From: Gossypium raimondii
Taxonomy: Eukaryota; Streptophyta; Magnoliopsida; Malvales; Malvaceae
Length of the DNA: 64,000 bases
Direction of reading: 5' to 3'
Assembly: GCF_025698545.1 (NCBI RefSeq)
Contig: NC_068571.1
Coordinates: 49,757,733-49,821,732, forward strand
The position numbers and the translations under genes are program-made. The notes under the pieces are model-generated. The model was given only the letters and a program-made list of their open reading frames with translations. It had not been told where the DNA came from and did no database searches. Position 1 is the stretch's first letter; every line of letters starts with the position of its first letter. Shown piece by piece: positions 1-11,886 of this stretch.

Positions 1-3000
1 ATGGATAGCTCCAAACATTGTATGAAGTATACTCTACATTTATATTAAAATTTTCTTCACAAAGTATCATTTTATTCGTTACCCATCTCTCTCTTATCTC
101 ATACACTAGTTTTTTATTTTTATTTTACACCGTTTATATATAAATTAAAATGTATTAAATTAATTTATATTTTTATTAGATTTTATAAATAAAATGAATA
201 AAGTTTTATGATTGTATGGATTAACAATATTGTTAATTATTTAAAATATTATTATTATGTTTTAAAAAATTAATAGTATTTTATTGGTTTAAAACTTCGT
301 TGTGTGAATGAATATTTTAATTTTAATTTTAATTTTAATTTTAAGTCGGTTAAAATATGTTGTTTAAAACTCTTTTAAATTTTAAGTTGTTTTCTATTTT
401 TCTTTTCATTTTCGAAAGTATTTTATATTAGTTTAAAATAATATTTAGTTTAAAAATTTAATATGCATATAAATTATGTTAATTTATAAATTCTAATAAT
501 ATTTTATAATTTCTTTATGCTTTTTAGAACATATTTAAATACATTTAACAATATTACGAAATTTAATTTTTAAATTGATAATGTTAATATTTCAATAATT
601 ACATAAATAGTTTTAATTTTGTTGTAAAAATTTTAATAATGCTTTTGGGTTTAAAATATATTCGGTTAACATGTAACTTTAAATTTTTAGTTTTTTTTTG
701 AATTTTATGCTATTTTAATTATTTTCTTCTATATAATATTAGGGTAGAGAATGAGAATAACACAATTCGAATCTATGTCAAACAAGTGTCCAACAAGAGC
801 TTTAACCACTACTCCATTCAAGTAAAAATATTTTAATTTATTTTTAATACATTGTTTGATTTGTTTTAAATAATTTAATTTTTAAATATATTTTAGAAGT
901 GTCTTCTTTTTTTATATATTATTTTTATTAATTTAAAAATATTATTTCATTTGATATTTAAATGTGTCTATAAATTAGGACCATTGTACATCTTTTTAAG
1001 TAGCTTCAATGTTAGAGATATATATCGCGCAACAATTTTTTGAGGCTAACGATTAATTTGAGTAACCTCAAGAGAAATGGGTTTCGCACTATGAAATTCT
1101 TGTATTTCCTACCTCATCACTTGCATAAATTCTTCAAATAAAGTTAAATACCTTTGCGGTCTTGTTCTTGTGGTTGAGATGGAGGATCTACTGGATTCAC
1201 TCTAGGTTGTTGATTGACTTGTCTGATAGGAAAAGATTGAACTGTCTCTTCCTGTTAAACATCAAATGAAGGGTCTTGTTGTAGAGAGTCTTTTCCTGAC
1301 CTTAACTCTTCTATATATTTTTTCATTTCTTTGATTAACCTTTTTTTTATATTTTTGTCGTTGTTGGTGCAATGGCTTTTGTGGAGAAAGTTGTTTCTCT
1401 AACATTCTTATCCTTTTTTATATCTCAATGAATTGTTGTGAACTAAAATAAAGATTTTGGGAGGTTTGGTCACCTTAAGGGGCACTAGTTTTTCCTTAAT
1501 ACAATGAGAGTTAGACCTACTGATGTTGAGCATAATATGCAGGTGAGAGATAGTTTATAGAGGTAGGCCTGGTGGGACACATGGTTGCCTCTGGATAGTC
1601 AACTAGTCATTTCCAAGACCCTTGTTAAGTGAGAATGTGATATCATATAGATTATAGGATATGTAGGTGACAAGTGATGGTTGTCTTGTTAGAATGGTCC
1701 GATTGTAGATGTAATTGTTTTGCATATTCCCTAGGTCCTGGTGGAACAATGTTGATGACAGAACTAGACGAATGAAGCTAGGTGAGAGATGAAACTAAAA
1801 GGTTGGCAAAGGTAACCTTCCAGTGACAACGATCGTTATATGTAACACAATATTTTATTTAAAAAATTAAATTTTATTGGAAATAGACATAATCCATATG
1901 AAATTACAAAATTCAATGCCATATTAATTTACAAAGAGAACTAAACTTATTAGAATTTGAACTTAAATCAACCGATCCTAGAAAGTAGTACTAATTTTAA
2001 ACAAAGAATACTAGGAATTTATCTGGGAGAATGAAAAGAAAAATATAAAAATGTAAAATGGAATAAATTATTAAAATAAAAAAACAAAATATATATTATT
2101 CTTATTTATGTGCTCAGCAAGAAAGATGAAAATTCTGAAAAAAAATTATTTATTGCTTGGTAGTGGTAAGAATAAGAAAAAAAACTAAAATTTCGAAAAA
2201 TGCATAATTTTAAAATTATCTCTCTTATTTTCTTTCATATTATCTCTTCAACTTGATATATTTTTATGTATTAAAATAAAAAATTTCTCTTATTTACTTT
2301 TCTTTCAAAGATTTTTTTATCGAAAACATCCTAAAAGGTTTACAAAACTAACAATACAAAGTTGATATGGACAACTAGACCCTTTATAAATGGCTTCACT
2401 CAATATATTATTGAATTAATATATACGGAGATACTTAAACTTGATAACTTATACCTAATTGGTATTTATATTTTTTTGGATCTAATTGGCACCTAAACTT
2501 AAAAATCGTAAGTCAACTTAGTACTTTTATTAGCTACCTAATTAATATCGTTGTTAAAATATCTTGATGTGACACTAACGACCAATAACATGATGACATA
2601 TAATGGCTTCACATTTTAACGCGAGACAAATTAAAAATATTTATAAAATTAGAATATTTATTTTTGGGATTGAAAATTTTAATTTATATTGACTAGTATT
2701 GGAGTGGATGCAAAGAAGATCAAAAAAATCGATTCCATGGACATTGCCTTAAACATTTAGAAGAATATATATTTTCTTTAGGTAAAAAGTTAGAGAAGTG
2801 AAATATATGATGATATCATCCCAGGCAATAATTATAAATACATATAGCATCATTAAAAATGTTCACTCTATACCCCTCTCTTGGGGCCTCCTTTACTTGC
2901 CCATACTTTCATAACCATCACCGACACATTGGAGTAACACTTGAAAATGAAAACAAAAAGAAACCAACGAGACAATATTAACCATGCAAAATTGAGTTTA

Positions 3001-3002
3001 AT
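1..3002. other. AT-rich intergenic DNA with decayed repeat sequence
   Basis: No intact gene is visible. The first 1 kb is very AT-rich. Between about 1000 and 1800 base composition is more balanced, and the minus strand shows short open stretches broken by many stops, including a charged, glutamine-rich piece. This looks like a decayed transposon protein that I cannot name. Around 2340-2640 the text resembles one arm of the foldback elements seen elsewhere in the window (phrases about a TGATGTGACACTAACG-type stretch), but I did not find a matching second arm. Confidence 0.5.
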
Positions 3003-5834
3003 TTATCTTCGATGAGCCTCCAAATCCATCACCACTTTGGGTGCTTTAATCTTCTTTTGCTGATATTTGGCGTAAGAATACCACACCCCGCCTGCCGTGT
3101 TTATAACCAATCCGGTTACATTCAAACCATGAACTTGCACACCTCCCAGTAACACAAATCCAAGCGTCTAATAATGAAAAGAAAATATATATCAGGCATC
3201 ACGTATGTATGTTTTGTGAAAATATTTATCAGTAGGACAAAATCCACACTTCCATCCTTTAAAAAGCTTTCCAAGCAGGTTATGGGGCAAACAGACTTAC
3301 CGTGGATCCAACACCTTTGAGTACTCCAACAATGGTTGTGGTTAGAGCTGAGTTAACTATGGTACACAAAAACATGGTGTAGTTAAGAGCGATTCCCATC
3401 ACCAATGAAAGTAGTAGGATGAACAAAAACGAGAAAGAATTGCTCTGCAAACATAGATATTAAATCAAGTTAGAAATCAAATCTATGAAATCCTAATAAC
3501 ATCCAAGAAACAATTTAAAAACTCAAGGAAGATTAAATATTTCAAATAGCAGGGAATCAACTACAGCCGAGATTTTATTTTATCTGGTTATATGGTACTG
3601 ATTAAAGGAATTCGGTCCTACTTCCTCTTGCTTTAGATGGAAAACATCCCTATGTTAATGTTCCTAATGGACGCCTGAAGTAGTTCTTAATATAAACAGA
3701 AGTGAAAATGAAACGAAATCCAAGATGAGACATATTTGAGGGGAAAGGAGCTCTTAGGACCAAGGTTGTATAACAATTTATGCGCAATCTAAAATCTCAT
3801 GCGCTTTCTTGATTGGTTAAGCGTCTTAACAGACTCTAATCTCATCTAAACTGCAGCTATCAACAAGGTTCTGAGGCCACATGTTATTGGAAAAAAACAG
3901 TTTCACTTAATCTTGTGACATTTGTTCAGGCCTAACACAATCACAAATGAATTACAATTGAAAGAAAATGTGCAAAGTCCTGACCTTTGCTAATAATAAT
4001 GCCAAAGAATTTGGGAACTCTCCTGTCGCTATGATGAGAAAAAGCAAAAATGGAAGAGAAAGAAAACTGTTATAGAACATTATCTCTATTGAAGAAAGCC
4101 CTTCCTCTGCACCAGACTTTTCCACCAACACAAGGTACATGGTCTGCATTTTGGATTAAACTTCAACATGAGGAAGCTATGCAGGGCATTAATAATGAAC
4201 CTCAACATGCAATGCAAGTTCATAACCAGCTATATCTATATGTATATATGTGCAAAAGGAAACCTGGAAAAACACAGAAGTTAGGGCCATGGTGTATCCC
4301 GGCAAGTCGAAAGAAAAATCTCCAATGGCAGCTACAATAACTCCCACAGCAGTCAAAACTACCGAAAGGGTCACCTGAAAATTGACACAAAGCACACAAT
4401 GGATGAGAATTTTCAAGACCAAGTGCAAAATATTTTAAGCTTGTTACAAATAACAAAAACAGCCCCTATGAATTCATTGACAAGGAAAAAGATGATCACA
4501 AGGACATGTGTCTTTGACACCTTTACTTGAGCTCTGTTTTTATTAAGGGAAAGAGGACAGTTTGATGGTCTTAGATGCATACCATACAATGCAAACAGTT
4601 TAACTTTAAAATTGCACCAACATGATAAAGAGGAAGCCATTGACATTGACATTGACATAAACATCAATCAAACCCCTTAACAATCATTTCAAGCTACACA
4701 AGCTGTCAACAATCAAGTACCAGACATCAAAATTATACATAAAAAGACGTAAAGAAATGACTGTACAAACCTGAGTTGTAGGCTTTCCCTTTCCAGAAAA
4801 GAATCCAGCAATAAGAACAGCAAGTGGTGTGAGCCTCTTTATAGCAATATACATAGGAATATTAACGCCTTTCAAGCTTGCAAGAGCAAATGCCACATTT
4901 GCATTGTAAAATAAAGAAATAGGGAGAAGCCTTCTAGCTGTGGTAATATCAACCCCTTTTGCTCTTGTATAACCCATTTGCCGACCAAAGTGAATGAGCA
5001 AGGTAGTTGCCAATTGCTAAGACAATCAACTAACCAAGTAAGTTTGTTTACAATAAACTCAAAGATCCAATGCCCCATTTTGTTTCTTTAAAAGAGAAAA
5101 CATAAAAAGAAATACCTGCAAAGTAAGAAGGGTCATGGAGTGCGCATATTGCATAATAATTGCTTTATTGATAAAAACCATAGCCATGGAAGCAATCCCA
5201 TATGATAAAGCTGCAAACAAACTACATGGCAAATAAATCTTCAGCTTTACTGATTTAATAACAATGCTTTTTATTTCTTGTTTTTTTTTCCCTCTTAAAA
5301 GAAAAGAACAGTGTACTTCGTGGGTAAAGTAAATGATAGTCTGACATGCAAAATATCTAAGTGTCAGAACAATTACAAGACAAAATTATAACCTTAAAAA
5401 GGAACTGCCATCTGCAACAGTGCTGGTATCCATCATTGATAGAGATCGAAGATTGGATTGCCGCTTTTGCAAATCAAAGACAATTCGAATAGCAGTAAAT
5501 CCAAATCCAATTACATCGTCGAGTTAACAGAATCCAGATTCCACCAATAAAAATATATAAGAACTACAAAGAGATTCCTGCAAATCGAACAACCAGAAAA
5601 TGGGGTCTTCAGATCGGGAGAAAAGGAAGAATGAAAACCAACCATCATCGGAAAACAAATCACCTGATAGCAGAAATGGTTGAATTACATAGAGACCCAA
5701 GGTATCCTTTTTATGGAATGAAAATCTAGAAAATAAGAGAACTGTTGGATCGAGTGAAAAGGGGAGTTTGAAAGGTCGATGGAGAGGGTTAAGATTAAGA
5801 AGTCCAGTGGAAGGAACGTGAAGATGGAATATCC

Positions 5835-5868
<34 letters not shown>

Positions 5869-6059
5869 TTAATATTAATAAAGTAATATACAAGTAAAAA
5901 AATAAATAGACCGTAAAGAAAGGGGAAAAGGAAGGGAGATTTGGTATATAGAAAAACAGCTGGCGGTGAGATAGTGAGAAAGAGAATGGGATTGGGAATT
6001 GGAACAAAGACATCGCCATCAGTATCACTTGGGATGCTCCCTTCCTTGCTTGGTTTCAT
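3003..6059 (-). CDS. UGNT1: UGNT1-like nucleotide-sugar transporter (UDP-GlcNAc transporter family)
   Basis: Multi-pass Golgi/ER membrane transporter of the plant nucleotide-sugar/triose-phosphate translocator superfamily. Arabidopsis UGNT1 moves UDP-N-acetylglucosamine into the secretory lumen. Exons read on the minus strand: 5958-6059 (tentative), 5393-5463, 5116-5221, 4771-5016, 4264-4374, 3985-4143, 3301-3444, 3003-3167. Exons 2-8 sum to 1002 nt in frame and encode 333 residues. Recognisable blocks in order are MVFINKAIIMQYAHS, YNANVAFALASLKGVN, IKRLTPLAVLIAGFFSGKG, AIGDFSFDLPGY, VEKSGAEEGLSSIEIMFYN, FLCTIVNSALTTTIVG and GGVWYSYAKYQQKK, and the tail ends in basic residues. The lysine-rich tail is typical of these Golgi/ER carriers. 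The first exon (ATG at 6059, MKPSKEGS) joins in phase only through a weak donor (GCT|GTTTTT), so the true start could instead be one of the two ATGs in exon 2. Identity by family resemblance is strong; the substrate is inferred. Confidence 0.88.
5835..5868. repeat. (AAT)n microsatellite in intron 1 of the UGNT1-like gene
   Basis: About 11 perfect AAT units read on the plus strand. They fall inside the tentative first intron of the minus-strand transporter gene. Confidence 0.9.
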
Positions 6060-6277
6060 TGCAACACTAATGGAGCTTTGGCTGTTTCGTTGTTGCATCT
6101 ACCATTTTCCAAGTAGAGTAATAATTATGTTTCGATGGCTCCATCTGCATCTCATCTACAATTCAGCTTCTATCACTTTTTTCTTTTTTTTGGTTATACA
6201 TCTCACGTTTTGACATTCTTGAGCTACGCTAGTCTACCACCACAACACCATTAAAGACAGTAGATACCTTAGGTGAT

Positions 6278-6640
6278 GTGAGCTTGCTCCCATCATGTGT
6301 ATTATCAACTAACATTCGTCTTCAAGTTCCAAGGAGGCCAAGTTTTCGTCGGGCAATTTTGAGTATGCAACCGATTTCAATGAAGCCATTCATCATTGGG
6401 CCATTTTCAAGGGCTACGGATCCAATTCAAGCCACAATGAGATTGTCTACAAGTGGACCCATTTCAATTGGGTTGACTCCAAGTGGACCTATAATTGGGC
6501 CAAAATCAAGCTCAAAAGAACCTTTACAAACACTAAGTGGGCCACTCGCAAGTACAAAGGCTAAACGGCTTAAAGAGGCCATCCACGGGATGCCCCAAGA
6601 AGATTGGGTCGAATGTGAAAAGCCCAAGTCCAAAATTTAG
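6278..6640 (+). pseudogene. Retroelement-like ORF remnant
   Basis: An open frame of 120 codons with no ATG at its start (it opens on GTG). The protein is rich in S, P and G. It ends with a segment, GPLASTKAKRLKEA, that resembles the GP(I/L)TRSxAKR linker seen in plant Ty3/gypsy polyproteins. Upstream there is no protease or reverse transcriptase, and downstream is AT-rich DNA. I read it as a retrotransposon leftover. It is not a good candidate for a host gene. Identification rests on that one short motif. Confidence 0.35.
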
Positions 6641-6829
6641 ATCCAACAAGATCAAGGAAAATGCAACATTCTAGAAGCAGCCCATCCAGATCCTAACATC
6701 AGCCTTCAAACTTTTTGATGTTGTAAAACTATATAACATATGGATTATGATGTAGAATTTCATTTTCCTCTAACATTTTCTTAATATAAGTTAATTATGT
6801 TTATGCAGAATATAATTCTCAAGTTATAT

Positions 6830-7500
6830 TTTGATTTTAGTAAATTCATATAAGAACATTTTATTATTAAGAAATTTATGAAATTATATATCATTATTAA
6901 ATTATATTTAATATTAATTATTTTAAATTGTATAAATTCATATAAGAAAATTTATTATCAATAATTTTATGAAATTATATATTATTATTAAATTATATGT
7001 AATAATAATTATTTTAAATTATACAAATTCATATAAGATAATTTATTAGTTATAATTATTTTAAATTTTATTAAATCATATATTTTAAATAAAATATATT
7101 TAATATTAATTATTTTAAATTATATTTTATAGTATCATATATTATGATTTCAGTAAATTCATATAAGAATATTAATTATTAAGAATTTTATTAAATTATA
7201 TATTTTAATTATAATATATTTAATAATAATTATGTTAATTTATATTTTATAGTATCATATATTATGATTTGAGTAAATTCATATAAGAATATTGATTATT
7301 AAGAATTTTATTAAATTATATATTTAAATTATAATATATTTAATAATAATTATGTTAATTTATATTTTATAGTATCATATATTATGATTTGAGTAAATTC
7401 ATATAAGAATATTGATTATTAAGAATTTTATTAAATTATATATTTAAATTATAATATATTTAATAATAATTATGTTTAAATATGATTAAATTATTTATTA
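6830..7500. repeat. AT-rich tandem repeat, period about 120 bp
   Basis: Blocks starting ATTATGATTT recur at 7141, 7261 and 7381, exactly 120 bp apart, and the last two copies are nearly identical over about 110 bp. More diverged copies extend upstream to about 6830 (repeated AAATTCATATAAGAA phrase). There is no coding potential. Confidence 0.85.
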
Positions 7501-7597
7501 TTGATAATAATAATCTTATTAAAATTTAAATAACAATAACAATAATCATTTACCAAAACAAATTTATGCTAAGGGTATTCTAGTTATTTTAGTTTTT

Positions 7598-7745
7598 TCC
7601 ATTATGCTATTACACCTCTATTCCATTCAATCAAACACAAGATTACTATTACGCCTCTATTCCATTACATTCAACCAAACAGTTGATTTGCTATTACACC
7701 TCTATTCCATTACGCCTCTATTCCTTACGCCTCTATTCCAATACA
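7598..7745. repeat. Cluster of TTACRCCTCTATTCC direct repeats
   Basis: Five near-copies of TTAC(A/G)CCTCTATTCC occur within 150 bp, some followed by CATTCAA(T/C)CAAAC. Such strings are common at the ends of plant TIR transposons, but I could not find the opposite end here. It may be a one-sided remnant. Confidence 0.5.
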
Positions 7746-7889
7746 GCGAACCAAATATGCTCTTAGTTTTCAAGATTCAATCTCTTTACTTAATGCATTC
7801 ATGAGTATTTTAATGTCTTTATGTTTGTTATGTTTTTTTATTTATTTATGTTTTAACATTTTATGGTTTAACAGCCTTTTAATATGTCT

Positions 7890-9480
7890 TAGGTACATCC
7901 CCATGATTGGTCACACAAGGAACATACACCAAAGATCGTTCAGCTTCCATTGATACATTGTATCATGAGAATCCATGCACCATCAACTCTTCACCTACCT
8001 TGGGTTCAATGTACTACCAACATACATGAAAGGCCACATATCTTCCTTTAAGATTCAATGCATGTTCAGCCAAGCCAAGGAACATACATGCACGCACGTC
8101 TAAAGGAGGATAAATGTGACTCTTCGTCAATTCATTGAACGGTAAAGTCATGTATCTCATTAATGGTCGAATTGCTCATTCCTATTCTTGTGGGATTTGA
8201 TCCAAGTATAAATATTAGGCCTTAGGCTTATGTAAAAGACTAATGTACATTGATTAAATTAAGGGTTGTTGGGATAGGTGGTGCGTCTACCTGCAGTTAG
8301 TGTAAAAATAACGGTGGTGGTGAGATTAGATACTGTAATGATATTGTAGCGTGAGACAAAAAGTAAACACTACACCGCACCCCACCACCCATCCAAACCC
8401 ACCCTAAAAGTTATATCTTTGGTACTTTTGAGAACTTTATCTGAACTTATCAAGAATTATTTCTCGTGGCGTTTACCCCCCTCCCCAGTCTTATCACTCA
8501 CCTTTTACCTATCTTGAGTGTGGTGACTACCTTATAATTTCGGTTCTTATCTTCCTAGATAACGGGTCAGGGTCCTTATACCATTGGTTCGTAACTTGTT
8601 ATAGAAATTGAGTTAAGGTCCTTGTACCTTTAGTTCGTTTCTTGATATAGTTATTGGGTTAAAGTCTTTTTTTTTTAATCTATTTTAGAAGATCAAGTAA
8701 ACTATATATGCTCCAATAATTAGAATTCGAATCTCATTGTTCTTTTTGAGGTTCAACGTGATTAGAGGATCACATCATTCTGTTTAATTTCATTAATTCT
8801 TTCAACTTACCAAGTACACTAACTTTGCCTTTTTATGCATCCAGGTCATAGCACCTTAATCTAGATCTAAATATTAAAGAGTCAGATCTACTCCAAGATT
8901 AAGAGGACACAATGACATACAAACAACAAAAGAGATCAACTTCACTTTGCTAAATCACCATCTTAAAGCTCCATCTTCAATAACTCTTTTCACCACATAC
9001 GGTATAAACCACCATCATAGTCTACTTAAAATATTTTCTGTAGGAATCTAGAGAAAAACTATGGCTCAATCAACCCAAAACATTCTAAAACTGCAAGAAA
9101 ATGAGATCAAGTACGAGCAAAATAATCAACATTACTAGAATCAATATTATAATTAGTATGGATACCAGTATGGTTATGATCAGGAGCAATATATCTAGCA
9201 ACAACTAAAGAGCAAAATATCAAGGTTATGCTACTTACAACTATTAGGGACCATTCGGTCAATGAGAATACTACTAACAACCTTAATTAGAGCAAGCACG
9301 TGGATATCATCAAAACTATACATAGAAAATAATACTCCCACTGCACAACCATACACTGAACTGCAACAGCAAATTAAGACTTTAGAAAAGTATAACTAAC
9401 AAGAAGAAACCATATAACAAAGTACCCAGATCATTCTTAAATTAAGAATCGAACAAGGAGATCCAAAAATGTGGACATAG
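7890..9480 (+). mobile_element. Decayed LTR-retrotransposon fragment (LTR end plus broken gag-like start)
   Basis: About 7890-8660 reads like an LTR with a transcribed region: a TATA-like AAGTATAAATATTAGG at about 8202 and two diverged copies of a 57-bp unit near 8560-8660. An ATG at 9061 opens MAQSTQNILKLQENEIK, which continues as a Q/N/Y-rich frame with several in-frame stops to about 9480. This suggests a dead gag gene. A MITE is inserted within the LTR-like part. No reverse transcriptase or integrase is present. Assignment is by general appearance and is tentative. Confidence 0.4.
8263..8404. mobile_element. Tourist-like MITE, copy 1
   Basis: A 142-bp element with ends GGGTTGTTGGGATAGGTGG and, read in reverse complement, GGGTGGGTTTGGATGGGTGG. 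It is flanked by the 3-bp duplication TAA (8260-8262 and 8405-8407). The internal phrase GTGAGATTAGATACTGTAA and the later GCGTGAGACAAAAAG recur in a second copy at 58660. A 3-bp TWA duplication with GGG ends fits PIF/Harbinger (Tourist) MITEs. Confidence 0.75.
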
Positions 9481-9682
9481 CATTGGGTCATGATTTAGTG
9501 ACTATTGAATAGTTCAATGTCTTAAATGAAAACTTTTAAATAATTCAATGACAAAATTATAACTTTTTTAGTTAAATGACCAAAATGAAAACTTCACCCT
9601 AATTTAGTGACTAATGATGTAATTTATTGCCAATATTATTTTATTATAAATATGACATTCAATGTGGTTAAGTGCGTAGTAG

Positions 9683-10118
9683 AGGTGCTCATGGGCCGGG
9701 CTGCGCCAGGCCCAAAATTTTTTTGGGCCCGGCCCGAAATATGGGCTTAAAATTTTATCCATGCCCGGCCCGGGAAAAAATTCATAAGCCCGAGCCTAGC
9801 CCGGTTCATTTTTTTAATAAATACTAAAAAATTATTTTAAAAATAAAAAAATTTAAAAAATTATTTTAAAATATTTTAAAATAAAAAAAATAAAAAAAAG
9901 TATTTTAAAAATATTTTAAAATAAAAAAATAAAAAAAAGTATTTTAAAAATATTTTAAAATTAAAAATATTAAAAATATATTTATTATATTCGGGCCGGG
10001 CCCGAGCCAAAAAAGTGGTGCGGGCCTCATTTTTTGCCAAGCCCATATTTCGGGCCTATATTTTTACCCGGACCCTGGCGGGCCGTGCGTTGGTCTAAGA
10101 TGTGCTGTTGAGCATCCC
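9683..10118. mobile_element. GC-ended inverted-repeat element with AT-rich core
   Basis: The left arm begins GAGGTGCTCATGGGCCGGGC and the right arm ends, in reverse complement, with GGGATGCTCAACAGC followed by GGCCCGCC. Both arms carry GGGCCGGGC-type and CCGAAATATGGGCTT stretches pointing at each other, separated by about 200 bp of AAATATTTTAAAATA-type sequence. It could fold into a long hairpin. It ends about 90 bp upstream of the REM gene start codon, so it may lie in that gene's promoter. There is no coding capacity. Confidence 0.7.
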
Positions 10119-10205
10119 AAGTTTCAACACAATTCCTGAAATAAATGCAAGCTTCATCAGTTTCCCCAAGGAACTTGAACATCTCAACTCACTTTCAACG
10201 CAGCT

Positions 10206-11316
10206 ATGTCCAATGCTTTATTTTCTCCCACTATTCCTCACTTCTTCCAACCCCTCTTACCAGGCTTCCACCTTGTAAGTATCTCTCTCTTCTCTCTGCA
10301 TTCTGCTGTGTTGCTAAGTAGAGCTAAAGTAATGCATGCATTATTTGCAGTCAATCCCTCTTTCATTTTTCAAGGACTACTTAAAGGGTCAAATTAACTG
10401 TGAAAGTGCCGTCCTGAGAAGCTATGGAAGAACATGGTCAGTGAAGATTAGAGACCGGAGATTTGAAGATGGGTGGCAAGATTTTGCACGAGACCATGAT
10501 TTACATGTGGGCGATTTCTTGGTGTTCAGATATGGAGGAAATATGGTTTTTGATGTTGTGGTGTTTGATACTAGTGCCTGTCAAAGACAATATCCACTAT
10601 TAGCTACCCAAACCCAACAACCCGCAAAAGAGATTGGGAGTAAGCTCTTTCATTCTTTTTCCTTATATATGTCCATGTGTATATACATTGATACTGAGAA
10701 AGTATTGCTTAATAATATGATTTGATGGTTTAGAACAACATGAGAAACGGACAAGCACTTCGGTCACCCTTGAAAGCCCTCATTTTGTGTCAAATTTGAC
10801 CCTTGAATCCATGAAAAGCTTCAGACTGGTTAGTATATATATTTGGTACAAAAAATACGCCTGTAAAATCAATTCAATAGGCATCACAGTTATGTTTCAT
10901 ATATCGTACAGAATATTCCAAGAAAATTTGCAAGGTCCAATGATCTGGACAGATCTTGTGAGACGGTTCTTGTTGATGAACAAGGTCGGTCATGGATGGC
11001 AAGTATACGGCTCAAAGATTCAGACGGTCAAGTCTATATTGGACGCGGTTGGAGAAACATTTGCATTGGAAATAGCCTCGGTTTAAAGGATTGTGTCAAA
11101 CTTGAGCTCATTGGAAATGGAATTACGCCTATATTTAAACTTTATAGTATGTTAAAGAAATCTTGTTTATCAATATGAGATTTGTTTTTCTCCCAGTATT
11201 ACTGATCAAACAACTCCTTTTGTTTTTCAGAGGTTGCAAGCGACTCAGATGCCAAAAAGTTGCCTAATTGTTCTGGTTCCAACGCTGTTGTTCAGGAGGA
11301 TCAACCAGAATTTTAG
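10206..11316 (+). CDS. REM-type transcription factor with two B3 domains
   Basis: Plant nuclear DNA-binding protein of the REM (reproductive meristem) B3 family. Five exons: 10206-10274, 10351-10639, 10734-10828, 10912-11146, 11231-11316, summing to 774 nt and 257 residues with all phases matching. The first B3 domain spans roughly residues 9-103 (PHFFQPLLPGFHL, then IPLSFFKDYLKG, WSVKIRDRRFEDGWQDF, LHVGDFLVFRYGG). The second lies at about 150-229 (NIPRKFARSNDL, GRSWMASIRLKD, GRGWRNICIGNSLGLKD). A short acidic tail follows and ends in EDQPEF. The N-terminal PHFF..LLPGF motif straddles the first intron, as is common in this family. The start is the ATG just before that motif, and there is little room for more N-terminal sequence. 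Length is short but normal for a two-domain REM. Target genes cannot be inferred. Confidence 0.88.
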
Positions 11317-11886
11317 AATGAATAGCAATTATGTGATAAACAGTGAATCCTAAGCAGACAGGCAAAGTAAAATGTTGTTTTGTCTTATATCTTGCACTGT
11401 GCCATGAAAGTGAAATTAACATGTTGCGCTGATGTGTTAATAAATAGCTTAAATATGTCGCAGAACTGAAATAATTCAAGCCCTGATCTTAGATTTATTG
11501 ACAAAGGAATTCCTGTTATAATTCTAACCACATTCTTCGACTGTGTAACCCTAAAATGGTTAAGGGTCAAGTTTAAAAAAATAGAATCTATTTAGTATTT
11601 TCAATGATGGGATAATCCAAACAATAAATATATGAACAAAGTAATTACCCCATAAAATGCAGCCAATTACTGCAAGGGAAACTACCTTGCCATCGACAAT
11701 TCGCATTTCAAAGCGGGTTTGAACTGGAGATGTCTCATCTTTCACAAACCATCCCCTTCAGTAGATGGACTAGATTTGGAACTGGCCATATCTACGTCTT
11801 GTGAATCTTTGATCACGTAACTAATTGATACTAGCGAATCTAGCTGACAGCTTGCTTTGCATCAATTGTCTTCGCGCTTTCGGCTT
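11317..11886. other. Convergent intergenic gap between the REM and UBP genes
   Basis: This 570-bp stretch must hold both 3' UTRs and polyadenylation signals. The minus strand just past the UBP stop has open codons (VKDETSPVQTRFEMRIVDG in another frame). They lack a splice route I can defend, so I treat them as UTR or an unused 3' extension. Confidence 0.45.

Noticed and set aside
5685-6098. Long open frame with poly-Ile and poly-Leu runs ahead of the transporter
   Set aside because: The run comes from the (AAT)n microsatellite; only its first 34 codons from 6059 may be a real exon.
11560-11745. Open codons after the UBP stop (VKDETSPVQTRF) as an extra terminal exon
   Set aside because: No donor in the last exon that joins it in frame; treated as UTR.
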